From positions 1 through 30,760 of the forward strand of contig URXH01000011.1 in NCBI GenBank assembly GCA_900551675.1: a stretch of DNA of 30,760 bases, given 5' to 3'. The DNA is from an uncultured bacterium. Its GTDB lineage: Bacteria; Cyanobacteriota; Vampirovibrionia; Gastranaerophilales; Gastranaerophilaceae. Shown here in pieces: positions 8,085 through 16,076 of this stretch. The notes under the pieces are model-generated. The model saw only the letters and a list, made by a program, of their open reading frames with translations, ran no database searches and was not told where the DNA came from. The position numbers were made by a program, and so were the translations under genes. Position 1 is the first letter of the stretch, and every line of letters begins with the position of its first letter.

Positions 8085-8086
8085 AT

Positions 8087-8116
8087 AAAAAGACAAAGCA
8101 TTAGCTTTGTCTTTTT
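8087..8116. terminator. Perfect bidirectional terminator
   Basis: A 13-bp perfect stem, AAAAAGACAAAGC (8087-8099) with its complement (8104-8116), sits around ATTA. It lies 3 nt after the second TAA (8084), which supports 8084 as the ancestral gene end. Confidence 0.9.
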
Positions 8117-8117
8117 A

Positions 8118-8126
8118 TGTTAAAAT
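8118..8126 (+). promoter_or_regulatory. Extended -10 promoter for a leaderless rsmH transcript
   Basis: TGTTAAAAT is an extended -10 box (TG-n-TAAAAT, -10 at 8121-8126). Only six bases separate it from the rsmH ATG, so transcription should begin at or next to the start codon. No ribosome binding sequence is present. A -35 is not obvious, because that position falls within the terminator stem. Confidence 0.5.
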
Positions 8127-8132
8127 CTATCT

Positions 8133-9068
8133 ATGGAAGAATTTACACATTACACGGTAATGAAGTATGAAGCGGTTGACGCACTGGAATGTCAGTCAGG
8201 CAAAATTTATGTTGACTGTACTTTAGGCGGCGGCGGACACAGCGGGCTTATATTGAGCCGTATTCAGCCTGACGGGCGTTTGATAGCTTTTGATGTTGAT
8301 GAGGACGCGATAAAAGCATCAACAGAACGCCTAAAAGATTACAAAAACTTAACAATAGTGAAAGATTCTTATACAAATATTAAAAAAGTTTTACAAAATC
8401 TCGGGATTGAAAAAATTACCGGCGGTGTGCTTTTTGACCTTGGAGCATCTTATCATCAGTTCCACAAGGGGGAACGCGGATTTTCATTTTCAAAAGAGGC
8501 GCCTCTTGATATGAGATTTAATCAGGATGCAGAATTTTCTGCCTATGATGTGGTAAATAGTTACAGTGAAGCTGATTTGGTCAGAATATTTTCTGAATAC
8601 GGAGAAGAAAGATTTTCAAAAAGAATTGCAAAAAAAATTGTAGAGCAAAGAAAACTGAAAAAGCTTGAAACTACAACGGAACTGGCGGATTTGATAGTAA
8701 ACTGCACCCCGCACATAAAGTCTTCAATCCACCCTGCAACCCGCGTGTTTCAGGCAATCCGCATTGAAGTAAATCAAGAGTTAACAAATGTAAAAAATAC
8801 TCTGAATGATGTGTTGGATTTGTTAGACTTTGGTGCTATAATAAGTGTAATAAGTTTTCACTCTTTAGAAGACAGGTTAGTGAAAAACTTGTTTAAATAT
8901 CACTCGCAGAGGTGTCATTGCGATAAATCACAAATGATTTGCCACTGTCCGCCTCCGATTCTGGAGTTGGTTAATAAAAAACCGATAACAGCGGGTGAAG
9001 AGGAGATAAAAATAAATCCGCCGTCTAGAAGTGCCAAACTTAGAATAGCCAGATGTATAAGGCACTGA
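8133..9068 (+). CDS. rsmH: 16S rRNA (cytosine(1402)-N4)-methyltransferase RsmH
   Basis: RsmH (MraW) methylates N4 of C1402 in the ribosomal P site using S-adenosylmethionine. The 311 residues are full length. HYTVMKYEAVDAL opens the fold, the SAM-binding glycine loop DCTLGGGGHSG lies at about 28-38, LFDLGASYHQF replaces the usual DLGVSSPQL, and then come GERGFSFSKEAPLDMRF, HPATRVFQAIRIEVNQEL and VISFHSLEDRLVKNLF. The C-terminus ends in the normal NPPSRSAKLRIARC. It has no ribosome binding site and appears to be translated from a leaderless mRNA. It is followed by an FtsL-like gene, the order of the division-cell wall cluster, although mraZ and the penicillin-binding protein genes are absent. 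Confidence 0.96.
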   Translation: MEEFTHYTVMKYEAVDALECQSGKIYVDCTLGGGGHSGLILSRIQPDGRLIAFDVDEDAIKASTERLKDYKNLTIVKDSYTNIKKVLQNLGIEKITGGVLFDLGASYHQFHKGERGFSFSKEAPLDMRFNQDAEFSAYDVVNSYSEADLVRIFSEYGEERFSKRIAKKIVEQRKLKKLETTTELADLIVNCTPHIKSSIHPATRVFQAIRIEVNQELTNVKNTLNDVLDLLDFGAIISVISFHSLEDRLVKNLFKYHSQRCHCDKSQMICHCPPPILELVNKKPITAGEEEIKINPPSRSAKLRIARCIRH

Positions 9069-9092
9069 TTATTTGAAAACTGGGGTAGAAAA

Positions 9093-9563
9093 TTGAATAC
9101 AGCAAGAGTAAGAACATCAGAAATTTTAGTAACAGAAGAGAAATATACAGGTCATTCTTACGCAGATGACCCGATAAGAGAAGAAAGTCAGGTTATTGAA
9201 GGTTATTTCCAGAAGGAGATCTCATTAAAAGCTATGGCTATAAGGAAAGTAAATAAAACTTTATGCGGTTTGTTAGGTATTGCAGTGCTCGTTGCATTTG
9301 TAAGCTATTATTTTGCAATGTCTAATGAGCTTACTCTTAATAAATTAAGCCGTCAGATTTCGACTCTTAACGATGAAAATGCAGAACTTCAAAACCAGCT
9401 TGACAGATTAAAATCTTTTAATAACGTTGACAGCAAGATGATGCAGTATAATATGCTTCAGAAAGCTGCTAAAGTAATTGAAGTTCAGGCTGTAAATTCT
9501 GCTGTTGCAATAGATAAAAGACCGGAAAAAACTGCATCTTTTAGCTGGGCAATCGGTTACTGA
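9093..9563 (+). CDS. FtsL/DivIC-like small membrane protein
   Basis: This 156-residue bitopic protein has a cytoplasmic N-terminus of about 50 residues, one membrane helix (about 57-76, TLCGLLGIAVLVAFVSYYFA) and an extracytoplasmic leucine-zipper-like coiled coil (about 80-110, LNKLSRQISTLNDENAELQN). Its topology and its place right after rsmH match FtsL, the division protein that works with FtsB and FtsQ. Sequence likeness is too weak to name it. It starts at TTG 9093 with GGGG before it, and its stop lies 3 nt ahead of the next ATG, so the two are co-transcribed. Position and topology, rather than homology, support the call. Confidence 0.7.
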   Translation: MNTARVRTSEILVTEEKYTGHSYADDPIREESQVIEGYFQKEISLKAMAIRKVNKTLCGLLGIAVLVAFVSYYFAMSNELTLNKLSRQISTLNDENAELQNQLDRLKSFNNVDSKMMQYNMLQKAAKVIEVQAVNSAVAIDKRPEKTASFSWAIGY

Positions 9564-9566
9564 TTT

Positions 9567-9956
9567 ATGGAAAATATAATTCTCTGTGCAATTCCTTTAA
9601 TTTTATTTTTCGTTTTAGTTTCAATTCAGCTTATTTCGACAAAACCGAATGGCAGAATTATTAAGAAATATGGAAAACCGATAAAATACTTTTCAAACAA
9701 AAAGTGCTTTAATACTGTTCCTCTCCGCGGTACATCTGTTGGGATGTATATTTATTCCGATTTTATAATTCTATTAGATGGCGGAAAAGAATATTTTTTG
9801 GATAAAGCATTTAAAAATTTTAAATTGTATGGAACTATTCTGATAAAAATATTTGAAATAGATATCGAAAATGGAAAAACGCTTCAAATCAATATAAATC
9901 AGAAGCAGGAGAATATATTAAAAGAATTTTTTAAAATAGAAAATGAAAATCTCTAA
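9567..9956 (+). CDS. Small membrane protein, unknown function
   Basis: The 129-residue protein has an N-terminal hydrophobic helix (about 4-23, IILCAIPLILFFVLVSIQLI). A soluble beta-rich domain of about 100 residues follows, with PLRGTSVGMYIYSDFIILLDGG, written here as one short core segment, and a Lys/Ile-rich end. The soluble part has the feel of a PH-like or YcxB-type domain, but I cannot support that. The start codon follows the previous stop by 3 nt, so it depends on the rsmH/FtsL-like transcript. Confidence 0.65.
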   Translation: MENIILCAIPLILFFVLVSIQLISTKPNGRIIKKYGKPIKYFSNKKCFNTVPLRGTSVGMYIYSDFIILLDGGKEYFLDKAFKNFKLYGTILIKIFEIDIENGKTLQININQKQENILKEFFKIENENL

Positions 9957-10067
9957 CTTAAGAATGAATTATCCCATACTAAAGTATGAAGTTTTGTAAA
10001 ATTTATTAAAGTTTTTTCTGTATTGTGCCGTATATATATGTGAAGGCATGTATGTAAGGAAAATTTC

Positions 10068-11321
10068 ATGAAAAAAGAAGAGAAAAATAACGGTGTGTCG
10101 CTGTTTTCACAATCCGAATATTTAGCGGGACAGGATCCTATTGAAGAAATTTTTGCACTCAATTTAGGCGATTTTATGGCTGAAAATCTTATATCTGAAG
10201 ATTTGGCAAGAAAAATCGGCAATAGTATGAAAGATAAAAAGACAGGTTTAGTAAATCAGCTAAAAGAACTTGTATCTATATATTCGCTTAATAATACTCT
10301 TTGTGTTTTGAGTTTTGACAAATCTGCAGAACAGGCTATTTATACATCTATTGCAGAATCAATTAAACAAATGCTTGAAATCGAAGCATGCCATATTTAT
10401 TTAGAAAAGGAAAATAAACTTGAACTTGCGGGAACAACTTCCGGAGCTGTTGACACTTATTCAATCGATGAAAATAGTGCGGCAGGCAGGGCGTTTCTTA
10501 GTAAAGAAACCGTTCTTGAAGAAAAAATTGCGGTTCCTATGCATTGTAATATTGAATCAACAGGTGTTATAGTTCTTGAAAATTCTTCTCCCGTGAATGA
10601 AGAATATGTAGAACTGATTGAAAGTATCGCTGTTCTTTTTGCAACATCAATAACTCTGCAAAAAGTAATTGATGAAGCAAACAGGCTTATGGAAGATAAA
10701 CATTCAACTACAGGTGATTTACAGCATATAAGGGCTGAACTCACCGCATTAATAGGCGACTTATGCGATTACCAGCAGAGTTTTGTAGAACATCTGGCTT
10801 TCGCTGTGGATACAAAAGGTCATTATACTGTGTCGCATTCCAAAAATACCGCAAAACTCGCTAGAGAAATTTGCAGACAGCTCGGTTTGAATGAAAAAAC
10901 TACAGATTTGATATATTATGCAGGATTGCTCCAAAATGTCGGGAAAATTGCATTGCCGGAAAAGATTTTTGCACAGAACGGCAGGCTTTCTTCTGATGAA
11001 TTGAAAAAGATTCAGGAACATGCAAATGTCGGAGTTCATCTTTTAATGAATATTAATTTCTTATCGGAAGTAGTTCCATATATAACTTATCAAAAAGAAA
11101 GATATGACGGTTCAGGTGAACCTGAGGGCTTAAAGGGGCAGTCTATTCCTTTTGGTTCAAGAATTATCGCAGCAGCTGATGCATACTGTGCTATGACATC
11201 GGACAGACCCTATAGAAAAGCTATGCCTGTTGAAAAAGCTCTTGGAATTATGAAAGAAGAAGCAGGCACAAAATGGGATCCTGTTGTTGTTAATGCGTTA
11301 AGCGAGGCCGTAAATAAATAA
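10068..11321 (+). CDS. GAF domain protein with degenerate HD-GYP domain
   Basis: HD-GYP proteins normally cleave cyclic di-GMP. In these 417 residues a GAF-type sensor domain covers about 75-200 and the HD-GYP domain about 240-410. The fold is well kept: HSKNTAKLAREICRQLG, EHANVGVHLL, RYDGSG, RIIAAADAYCAMTSDRPYRKAM. The metal-binding signature is lost. The HD pair is QN at 289-290 (LLQNVGKIALPE), the HH pair is YQ at 341-342, and GYP is GEP at 350-352. It is therefore probably not a phosphodiesterase, and may act as a binding or regulatory protein. The start is ATG 10068 with AAGGAAA upstream. A terminator follows at 11346. Its proximity to the division-type genes hints at a link to surface or cell-cycle control, which is inference. 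Confidence 0.9.
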   Translation: MKKEEKNNGVSLFSQSEYLAGQDPIEEIFALNLGDFMAENLISEDLARKIGNSMKDKKTGLVNQLKELVSIYSLNNTLCVLSFDKSAEQAIYTSIAESIKQMLEIEACHIYLEKENKLELAGTTSGAVDTYSIDENSAAGRAFLSKETVLEEKIAVPMHCNIESTGVIVLENSSPVNEEYVELIESIAVLFATSITLQKVIDEANRLMEDKHSTTGDLQHIRAELTALIGDLCDYQQSFVEHLAFAVDTKGHYTVSHSKNTAKLAREICRQLGLNEKTTDLIYYAGLLQNVGKIALPEKIFAQNGRLSSDELKKIQEHANVGVHLLMNINFLSEVVPYITYQKERYDGSGEPEGLKGQSIPFGSRIIAAADAYCAMTSDRPYRKAMPVEKALGIMKEEAGTKWDPVVVNALSEAVNK

Positions 11322-11345
11322 ATCGGCTGATATTATATATAAATG

Positions 11346-11376
11346 AGAATCGTTTTTAATTAAGCGGTTCTTTTTA
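11346..11376 (+). terminator. Terminator after the HD-GYP gene
   Basis: AGAATCG and CGGTTCT (one G-T pair) flank a 12-nt AT loop and are followed by a T-rich run, about 25 nt after the stop codon at 11321. Confidence 0.65.
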
Positions 11377-11432
11377 TTTTTTGAAAGAAATTTCTCTCTT
11401 TCGGAAGAGGGTTAATTTATTACACAAGTGCA

Positions 11433-11482
11433 AAAAATGTAAATGTAACAAAATGTAAAGATAAATTTAAAATGGCTGAAAC
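11433..11482 (+). repeat. 50-bp block shared with 6729-6778
   Basis: Both 50-nt blocks run from AAAAATG to ATGGCTGAAAC and differ at six positions, and each is preceded by a 'gagagggttaat' palindromic unit. The 3' end looks like the start of an open reading frame. Neither copy has a strong ribosome site (only TAAAG). Confidence 0.75.
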
Positions 11483-11627
11483 TGAAAAAGCTCATGTTAT
11501 TCATAAATTTGAGCCAAACAATTGGAAACAACAATAAAAGACAGGTCAGTATGTAACTTTTTGCAGACTGTCAGAATGTGATAGGATTGCAGCTGTACCG
11601 CAAGCGGATGTCAAAAATATGTGTTAA
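11472..11627 (+). pseudogene. Possible small gene split by an in-frame TAA
   Basis: ATG 11472 opens 21 codons (MAETEKAHVIHKF...NNWKQQ) to a TAA at 11535. The same frame then runs 29 more codons (KTGQYVTFCRLSECDRIAAV and onward) to TAA 11625-11627, just before a terminator at 11631. Open frames of this length occur by chance, so this is a weak call: either a decayed small gene or coincidence. No function is proposed. Nothing else is seen in the gap 11322-11679 beyond this, the shared block and the two terminators. Confidence 0.3.
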
Positions 11628-11630
11628 TAT

Positions 11631-11668
11631 AAGTCCTGCCGATTATTCAACTGGCAGGACTTGATTTT
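11631..11668 (+). terminator. Hairpin terminator
   Basis: A perfect 10-bp stem (11631-11640 with 11653-11662) around a 12-nt loop is followed by GATTTTT. It lies between the possible small gene at 11472 and the convergent gene ending at 11680. Confidence 0.75.
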
Positions 11669-11679
11669 TCAACCTGAGT

Positions 11680-11973
11680 CTATTGAACAATGCTGAAAGA
11701 AACAATTTTATCTATTGCAATATTAAGCCAATCATATTTAAAGCATACATAGTCATTACAATCACATTTATCATCATCGCAGGTGCAGTAATCTGAAAGT
11801 CTGCATACCAGTGCGTTTTCTAATGTAATAAAGTCGTCATGGCATTCTTCGCATCTGCCTTCGGGCTGGTATAAATTCCCGTCAATTTTTAAATGACCGG
11901 TAAAAATAGTTATTTTATTGGTTCCGCTCTCTTCAATAATTTTCCCCATAGATTTTAAAAGATTTTTAGACAT
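11680..11973 (-). CDS. Cysteine-rich small protein, unknown
   Basis: The 97-residue protein has a CEEC pair at about residues 41-44 and a dense cluster CRLSDYCTCDDDKCDCNDYVC (shown here in part: six Cys mixed with Asp) at about 57-77. The acidic Cys cluster could bind a metal such as zinc or copper. There is no signal peptide. AAGGAG precedes the ATG at a good distance, which supports a real gene. I do not recognise a family. It is monocistronic, divergent from gyrB, and the shared promoter region lies at 11974-12165. Confidence 0.7.
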   Translation of the reverse strand: MSKNLLKSMGKIIEESGTNKITIFTGHLKIDGNLYQPEGRCEECHDDFITLENALVCRLSDYCTCDDDKCDCNDYVCFKYDWLNIAIDKIVSFSIVQ

Positions 11974-12113
11974 ATAATTTCTCCTTTTTTAGTTTTACAA
12001 AATTAATTTACGAGATTTTTTCATTTTTTTTATTGCACGAAAGGATACTGTTACGGCTTATTTTCTGTAATAACGTTACTTTTTGTTATAAACTAGGAAA
12101 ATTTTTGTGTTTG

Positions 12114-12122
12114 TGTTACAAT
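12114..12122 (+). promoter_or_regulatory. Extended -10 promoter for gyrB
   Basis: TGTTACAAT is an extended -10 (TG-n-TACAAT) 44 nt before the gyrB ATG. No good -35 is seen at the matching distance. An imperfect inverted element, GTAATAACGTTAC, lies upstream at about 12067-12079. Confidence 0.45.
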
Positions 12123-12165
12123 AATGTCAAGGGAATTAGACTAATTAAGGGGAGAATAAAAATAT

Positions 12166-14709
12166 ATGGCAGACGGAATTACAGAAGTAACAAACGAAAA
12201 AAATGCTCAGGCTCAGGAACCGGAAAAGATTGAGGTTGTTGAACTTCCGGATAATGATGAAGCTATTGAGACAAAAACTTCTCAATCCTATGATGCCAGC
12301 AATATTCGTGTATTAGAAGGTTTGGAAGCTGTCAGAATGAGACCGGGTATGTATATCGGCTCAACTTCTCAAAGAGGGCTTCACCACTGTATTTATGAAA
12401 TTGTTGACAATTCTATTGATGAATCGCTCGCAGGTTTTTGTACTGATATTTATGTAACTGTTAATAAAGATAACAGTGTTACGGTAGAAGATAACGGACG
12501 TGGTATTCCTGTTGATATAAAACCTGAGACAGGCAAATCAGCTCTTGAAATTGTCCATACGGTTCTCCACGCAGGCGGAAAATTTGGAGACGGCGGCTAT
12601 AAAGTATCAGGCGGCTTGCACGGGGTTGGTGCTTCTGTTGTAAACGCTCTTTCCGAAAAATATAAAGTCGAAGTTTCACGTCAAGGGTTTGTCTGGCGTC
12701 AGGAATACATGAGAGGCGAGCCTCTTACTCCTGTTGAAAAAGGTGAAGCTACAGATAAAACAGGTACTAAAACTACATTCTGGCCTGATCCTGAAATTTT
12801 TACGGAAACTACTGAAATTGACTGTGATGTAATTGCAAACAGGCTCCGTGAAATGGCATTTTTGAATAAAGGCTTAAAGATAATATTCACAAATGCACAT
12901 ACGGAAGAAACTGAAATTTTCCATTATGTCGGCGGTATTGCAAGTTACGTTGAATTTTTAAATCAGAATAAAAATGTTTTGCATGAAAAACCTATTTATA
13001 TTGATAAAGTTGTTGACGGTATGCAGATTGAAGTTGCTATGCAGTACACAGATGCTTACAGTGAGAGTGTTTTATCTTTTGCTAACAATATTAATACGCA
13101 TTCGGGCGGTACTCACCTGACAGGTTTTAGAAATTCTCTGACCCGTGTATTCAATGACTACGCAAGAAAAAATAATATTCTGAAAGATTCTGACCAGAAC
13201 CTCTCAGGTGAAGATGTCAGAGAAGGTTTGACTGCAATTGTGAGTGTAAAAATTCCTAATCCTGAGTTTGAAGGACAGACAAAAGAAAAACTCGGTAATG
13301 CCGAAGCAATGGGAGCAACACAGGATGCTGTTCGGGACAAATTACAGGAGTGGCTCGAGTTCAACCCTAAAATCGCAAAAATAATTTTAGAAAAAACTTT
13401 GCAGGCTCAAAGAGCACGTGAAGCTGCAAGAAAAGCAAGAGAATTAACAAGAAGAAAATCAGTTCTTGAAAATTCTACACTGCCCGGTAAACTTGCGGAC
13501 TGTTCAAACAGAGAACCGGAAAAATGTGAAATCTATATAGTCGAGGGAGATTCCGCAGGCGGTTCTGCTAAGCAGGGCAGAAACAGAATGTTTCAGGCAA
13601 TTTTGCCTTTGAGAGGTAAGATACTTAACGTTGAAAAAGCAAGATTGGATAAAATTTACGGGAATAACGAAATTCAGTCAATGGTGCAGGCTTTCGGCAT
13701 AAATATCAGCAGAAATCCTGATGAAGTTGATATTGAAAAACTTCGTTACCATAAAATAATTATTATGACAGATGCCGATGTTGATGGTGCACATATCAGA
13801 ACACTTCTGTTGACGTTCTTTTTCCGTTATGCAAGACCGTTAATAGAAAACGGTTATGTTTATATTGCCCAGCCGCCCTTATTTAAGGTTACTCAGGGCA
13901 AGACTTCCGAATATTTGTATGATGAACATGCGCTTGATAAAATGTTGAAAGAACGCGGTATTAAGAGCTTAAGTCTTTCTGATAAGACAAAATCACGAGT
14001 TAAAACCGGTGATGAACTTCTTGAACTTATCAAAAATATGTCGACATTCTATAACTCTTACAACAATCCGATTTTGAATCTATATCCGGCAGTTGTTTTA
14101 AGAGGGCTTGTGCGCTCAAATATAGAACCGGAATATTTCGAAGATCAAGCTAAAATGAACGAAGTTATTGAATACTTAAATCATTATCTTCAAGACCATG
14201 CTAAGAATTATAATATTCAAGAAGCTGCAAATTATGTATGCTCTTTGAAATATAACCCTGAAAATGCTAAATATGCTATTCAGCTTAACTTTAATGAAGA
14301 AGAACATGTATTAATAACTCAAAATATTGTTAAGAGTTCTGAATATAAGAGATTGAAAACATCTTATCCGTTAATCAGAGATTTCTTAATTGAAGAAGAA
14401 GATACATTAATTCTCGAAACTGATACTGAGCAATACGAAATCAACTCTTTTGAAAAACTTCAAAAATTTATTGATGATAGAGGCTCAAAAGGTTTACAAA
14501 TTCAGCGTTTTAAAGGCTTAGGCGAAATGATGCCCCAGCAGTTGTGGGAAACTACAATGGATCCTGCAACCAGAACGCTTTTGAAAGTAAATGTAGAAGA
14601 TGCTATGCTTTGTGATCAGTTGTTTGATATACTTATGGGTGATAAGGTAGATCCGCGAAGAAACTTTATTGAAGCCAATGCGGTTTACGCTACAAACATT
14701 GATACATAA
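12166..14709 (+). CDS. gyrB: DNA gyrase subunit B
   Basis: GyrB is the ATPase and TOPRIM subunit of gyrase, which introduces negative supercoils together with GyrA. The 847 residues begin with a non-conserved 45-residue polar extension. The GHKL ATPase follows with RPGMYIGST, EIVDNSIDESLAG, DNGRGIPVD and GGLHGVGASVVNALS. The transducer and TOPRIM domains follow, with EGDSAGGSAKQGRNR at residue 461 and DADVDGAHIRTLLLTFFFR at 536. Between the TOPRIM core and KGLGEMMPQQLWETTMDP (about 783) lie roughly 190 extra residues. This resembles the insertion of proteobacterial GyrB, where short GyrB proteins have none. The start has GGGGAG ahead of it. The partner gyrA is not in the window. Confidence 0.97.
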   Translation: MADGITEVTNEKNAQAQEPEKIEVVELPDNDEAIETKTSQSYDASNIRVLEGLEAVRMRPGMYIGSTSQRGLHHCIYEIVDNSIDESLAGFCTDIYVTVNKDNSVTVEDNGRGIPVDIKPETGKSALEIVHTVLHAGGKFGDGGYKVSGGLHGVGASVVNALSEKYKVEVSRQGFVWRQEYMRGEPLTPVEKGEATDKTGTKTTFWPDPEIFTETTEIDCDVIANRLREMAFLNKGLKIIFTNAHTEETEIFHYVGGIASYVEFLNQNKNVLHEKPIYIDKVVDGMQIEVAMQYTDAYSESVLSFANNINTHSGGTHLTGFRNSLTRVFNDYARKNNILKDSDQNLSGEDVREGLTAIVSVKIPNPEFEGQTKEKLGNAEAMGATQDAVRDKLQEWLEFNPKIAKIILEKTLQAQRAREAARKARELTRRKSVLENSTLPGKLADCSNREPEKCEIYIVEGDSAGGSAKQGRNRMFQAILPLRGKILNVEKARLDKIYGNNEIQSMVQAFGINISRNPDEVDIEKLRYHKIIIMTDADVDGAHIRTLLLTFFFRYARPLIENGYVYIAQPPLFKVTQGKTSEYLYDEHALDKMLKERGIKSLSLSDKTKSRVKTGDELLELIKNMSTFYNSYNNPILNLYPAVVLRGLVRSNIEPEYFEDQAKMNEVIEYLNHYLQDHAKNYNIQEAANYVCSLKYNPENAKYAIQLNFNEEEHVLITQNIVKSSEYKRLKTSYPLIRDFLIEEEDTLILETDTEQYEINSFEKLQKFIDDRGSKGLQIQRFKGLGEMMPQQLWETTMDPATRTLLKVNVEDAMLCDQLFDILMGDKVDPRRNFIEANAVYATNIDT

Positions 14710-15218
14710 TTGATATTATTGGCAACTAAAAACAAACTAAACTACTTTATTTGCCTCTGGCGGGTGCTGCGCGCACGATGGTCGCTTTTACGGAAAAGCG
14801 ACGCAAACCGGCGGCACACATCCACTCGCTAATAATTTGCGAGGTTCAGCATTAAAGCGTGTAAACTCGCTTATCCTCTGTCATTCCGAACTTGTTTCGG
14901 TATCTCTATATCGCTCAAACAATACACGCCTTTGAAATTTGCTTCACCTGCAATTATTGCTCGTTTTCGCTATTGCCGCATTATTTACGGAAAAGATTCG
15001 ACCATTAATGAAGCGAATAATTAATGTTAGCGAAACAACAACAAGACGACTGTTGTTTGAGCATAGCGAGTTCAGTCGTTTGGGTTGAGCGTTACAATTA
15101 ATTAATGAGCGCAATGTCGGTCGAGAGTTTCTTTGCGGTACTTTCTTGTCGGCACAAGAAAGTACCAACAAGGTGTCTTTAGCGGATTGTTTTACTTCCA
15201 ATAATATCAATTATGTAA
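14710..15218. repeat. Palindrome-rich, higher-GC spacer between gyrB and adk
   Basis: No gene is supported here. Perfect hairpins are GTCGCTTTT/AAAAGCGAC (14781-14789 with 14794-14802) and GGTACTTTCTTGT/ACAAGAAAGTACC (15137-15149 with 15154-15166, CGGC loop). A TGTCATTCCGAACTTGTTTC unit is at 14879-14904, and GCGAA-type words recur on both strands. A long open frame on the minus strand (14944-15210) only reflects this unusual composition. The region reads as a patchwork of short palindromic elements. Confidence 0.6.
14879..14904. repeat. 'Cattccgaacttgtttcgg' element, copy 1
   Basis: This 26-nt unit with a CCGAA/TTCGG stem matches 26752-26777 except at three positions. Such units are commonly seen as dispersed elements in many bacteria. 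Confidence 0.6.
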
Positions 15219-15247
15219 TTGAATTAAAATTGTTCTTGGTGTACAAT
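15219..15247 (+). promoter_or_regulatory. Sigma-70-type promoter for adk
   Basis: TTGAAT (15219-15224) and TACAAT (15242-15247) are separated by exactly 17 bp. The -10 ends 33 nt before the adk ATG. Confidence 0.65.
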
Positions 15248-15280
15248 AATCTCATAGGTTAGACGAAAGAGAGATTTAAT

Positions 15281-15940
15281 ATGACAAAAAAAGAATTAAT
15301 TTTTTTAGGACCGCCGGCTTGCGGTAAAGGTACACAGACTAACAAACTTGCAGAATTTTTAAAATTCCCTCATGTTGATACAGGGTCATTATTAAGAGCC
15401 GAAATTAAAAATGAAACGGAAGCAGGTAAAGAAGCAAAAGCATATATTGACAAAGGCCAGCTTGTTCCTGTTGAACTGGTTACAAGAATTATTAAAAACA
15501 GACTTTCAAAAGCTGATTGCAAAAACGGATATATTCTTGACGGTTTCCCTAGAAGTGTAGAACAGGCTGAACAGCTTGAAAAAATGAATGCTGAAATCGA
15601 CAACGGTATTGATACAAAGTTTATTGCTGTTTACTTTGATATTGATACAAGTATTCTTGTTGAAAGAATTGTTAACCGCCGTTCATGTCCTGTTTGCGGA
15701 GAAATTTACAATCTTGAATTTAAACCGCCTAAGGTTGCAGGATACTGCGACAAAGACGGTGCAGAGCTGACACAGCGTAAAGATGATACCAGAGAAGTCG
15801 CTCAGTCAAGGTTTGATACATATAATAAAGAAACAGCTCCGTTGATTGATTATTATACTAAAAAAGGCGTTTTGAAGTCTATTAACGCAAACGGCACAAT
15901 TGACGAAGTCTGGGAAAGATTATTGGAAGTAATTAACTAA
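15281..15940 (+). CDS. adk: Adenylate kinase with zinc-type lid
   Basis: This enzyme interconverts ATP, AMP and ADP. The 219 residues are the long form. The P-loop is GPPACGKGT (residues 10-18), with Ala-Cys where many kinases have Gly-Ala. AMP-binding DTGSLLR and DGFPRSVEQAEQL follow. The lid contains C136-x2-C139-x16-C156-x2-D159, the exact spacing of zinc-binding adenylate kinases such as those of Bacillus. QRKDDTREV closes the lid and YNKETAPLIDYY follows. The RBS AAAGAGAG precedes the ATG. map follows after 136 nt, an arrangement inherited from the secY-adk-map cluster, but without the ribosomal protein genes. Confidence 0.96.
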   Translation: MTKKELIFLGPPACGKGTQTNKLAEFLKFPHVDTGSLLRAEIKNETEAGKEAKAYIDKGQLVPVELVTRIIKNRLSKADCKNGYILDGFPRSVEQAEQLEKMNAEIDNGIDTKFIAVYFDIDTSILVERIVNRRSCPVCGEIYNLEFKPPKVAGYCDKDGAELTQRKDDTREVAQSRFDTYNKETAPLIDYYTKKGVLKSINANGTIDEVWERLLEVIN

Positions 15941-16058
15941 AGTGAATAAGTGAATAGGTTAATTAGTAAATAAGTCGTTAATAGAAGCAATACAATGAAA
16001 TTATTTTTGAGCGGAGCGATTTTATTGACTTATTTACATATTATCTTATTCATTTCTC
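15941..16058. repeat. Inverted 'gaataag' iteron repeat, copy 2 (adk-map gap)
   Basis: The left arm at 15941-15975 consists of repeating GTGAATAA/GTTAATTA-like units. The right arm at 16028-16058 is an inverted copy. About 50 nt of unrelated sequence lies between them. It has the same architecture as 2649-2705 and fills the gap between adk and map. Confidence 0.7.
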
Positions 16059-16076
16059 TAAAAAGAGGTTATATTT

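Noticed and set aside
7938..11537. Reassigned TAA codon (two in-frame TAA interruptions at 7938 and 11535)
   Set aside because: Many normal genes here (cobO, gyrB, adk, map) end in TAA at the correct length, so a genome-wide code change is not supported. The 11535 case may be chance.
14944..15210. 88-codon frame on the minus strand in the gyrB-adk spacer
   Set aside because: It lies over palindromic elements, has no ribosome site, and its translation has no protein-like pattern.
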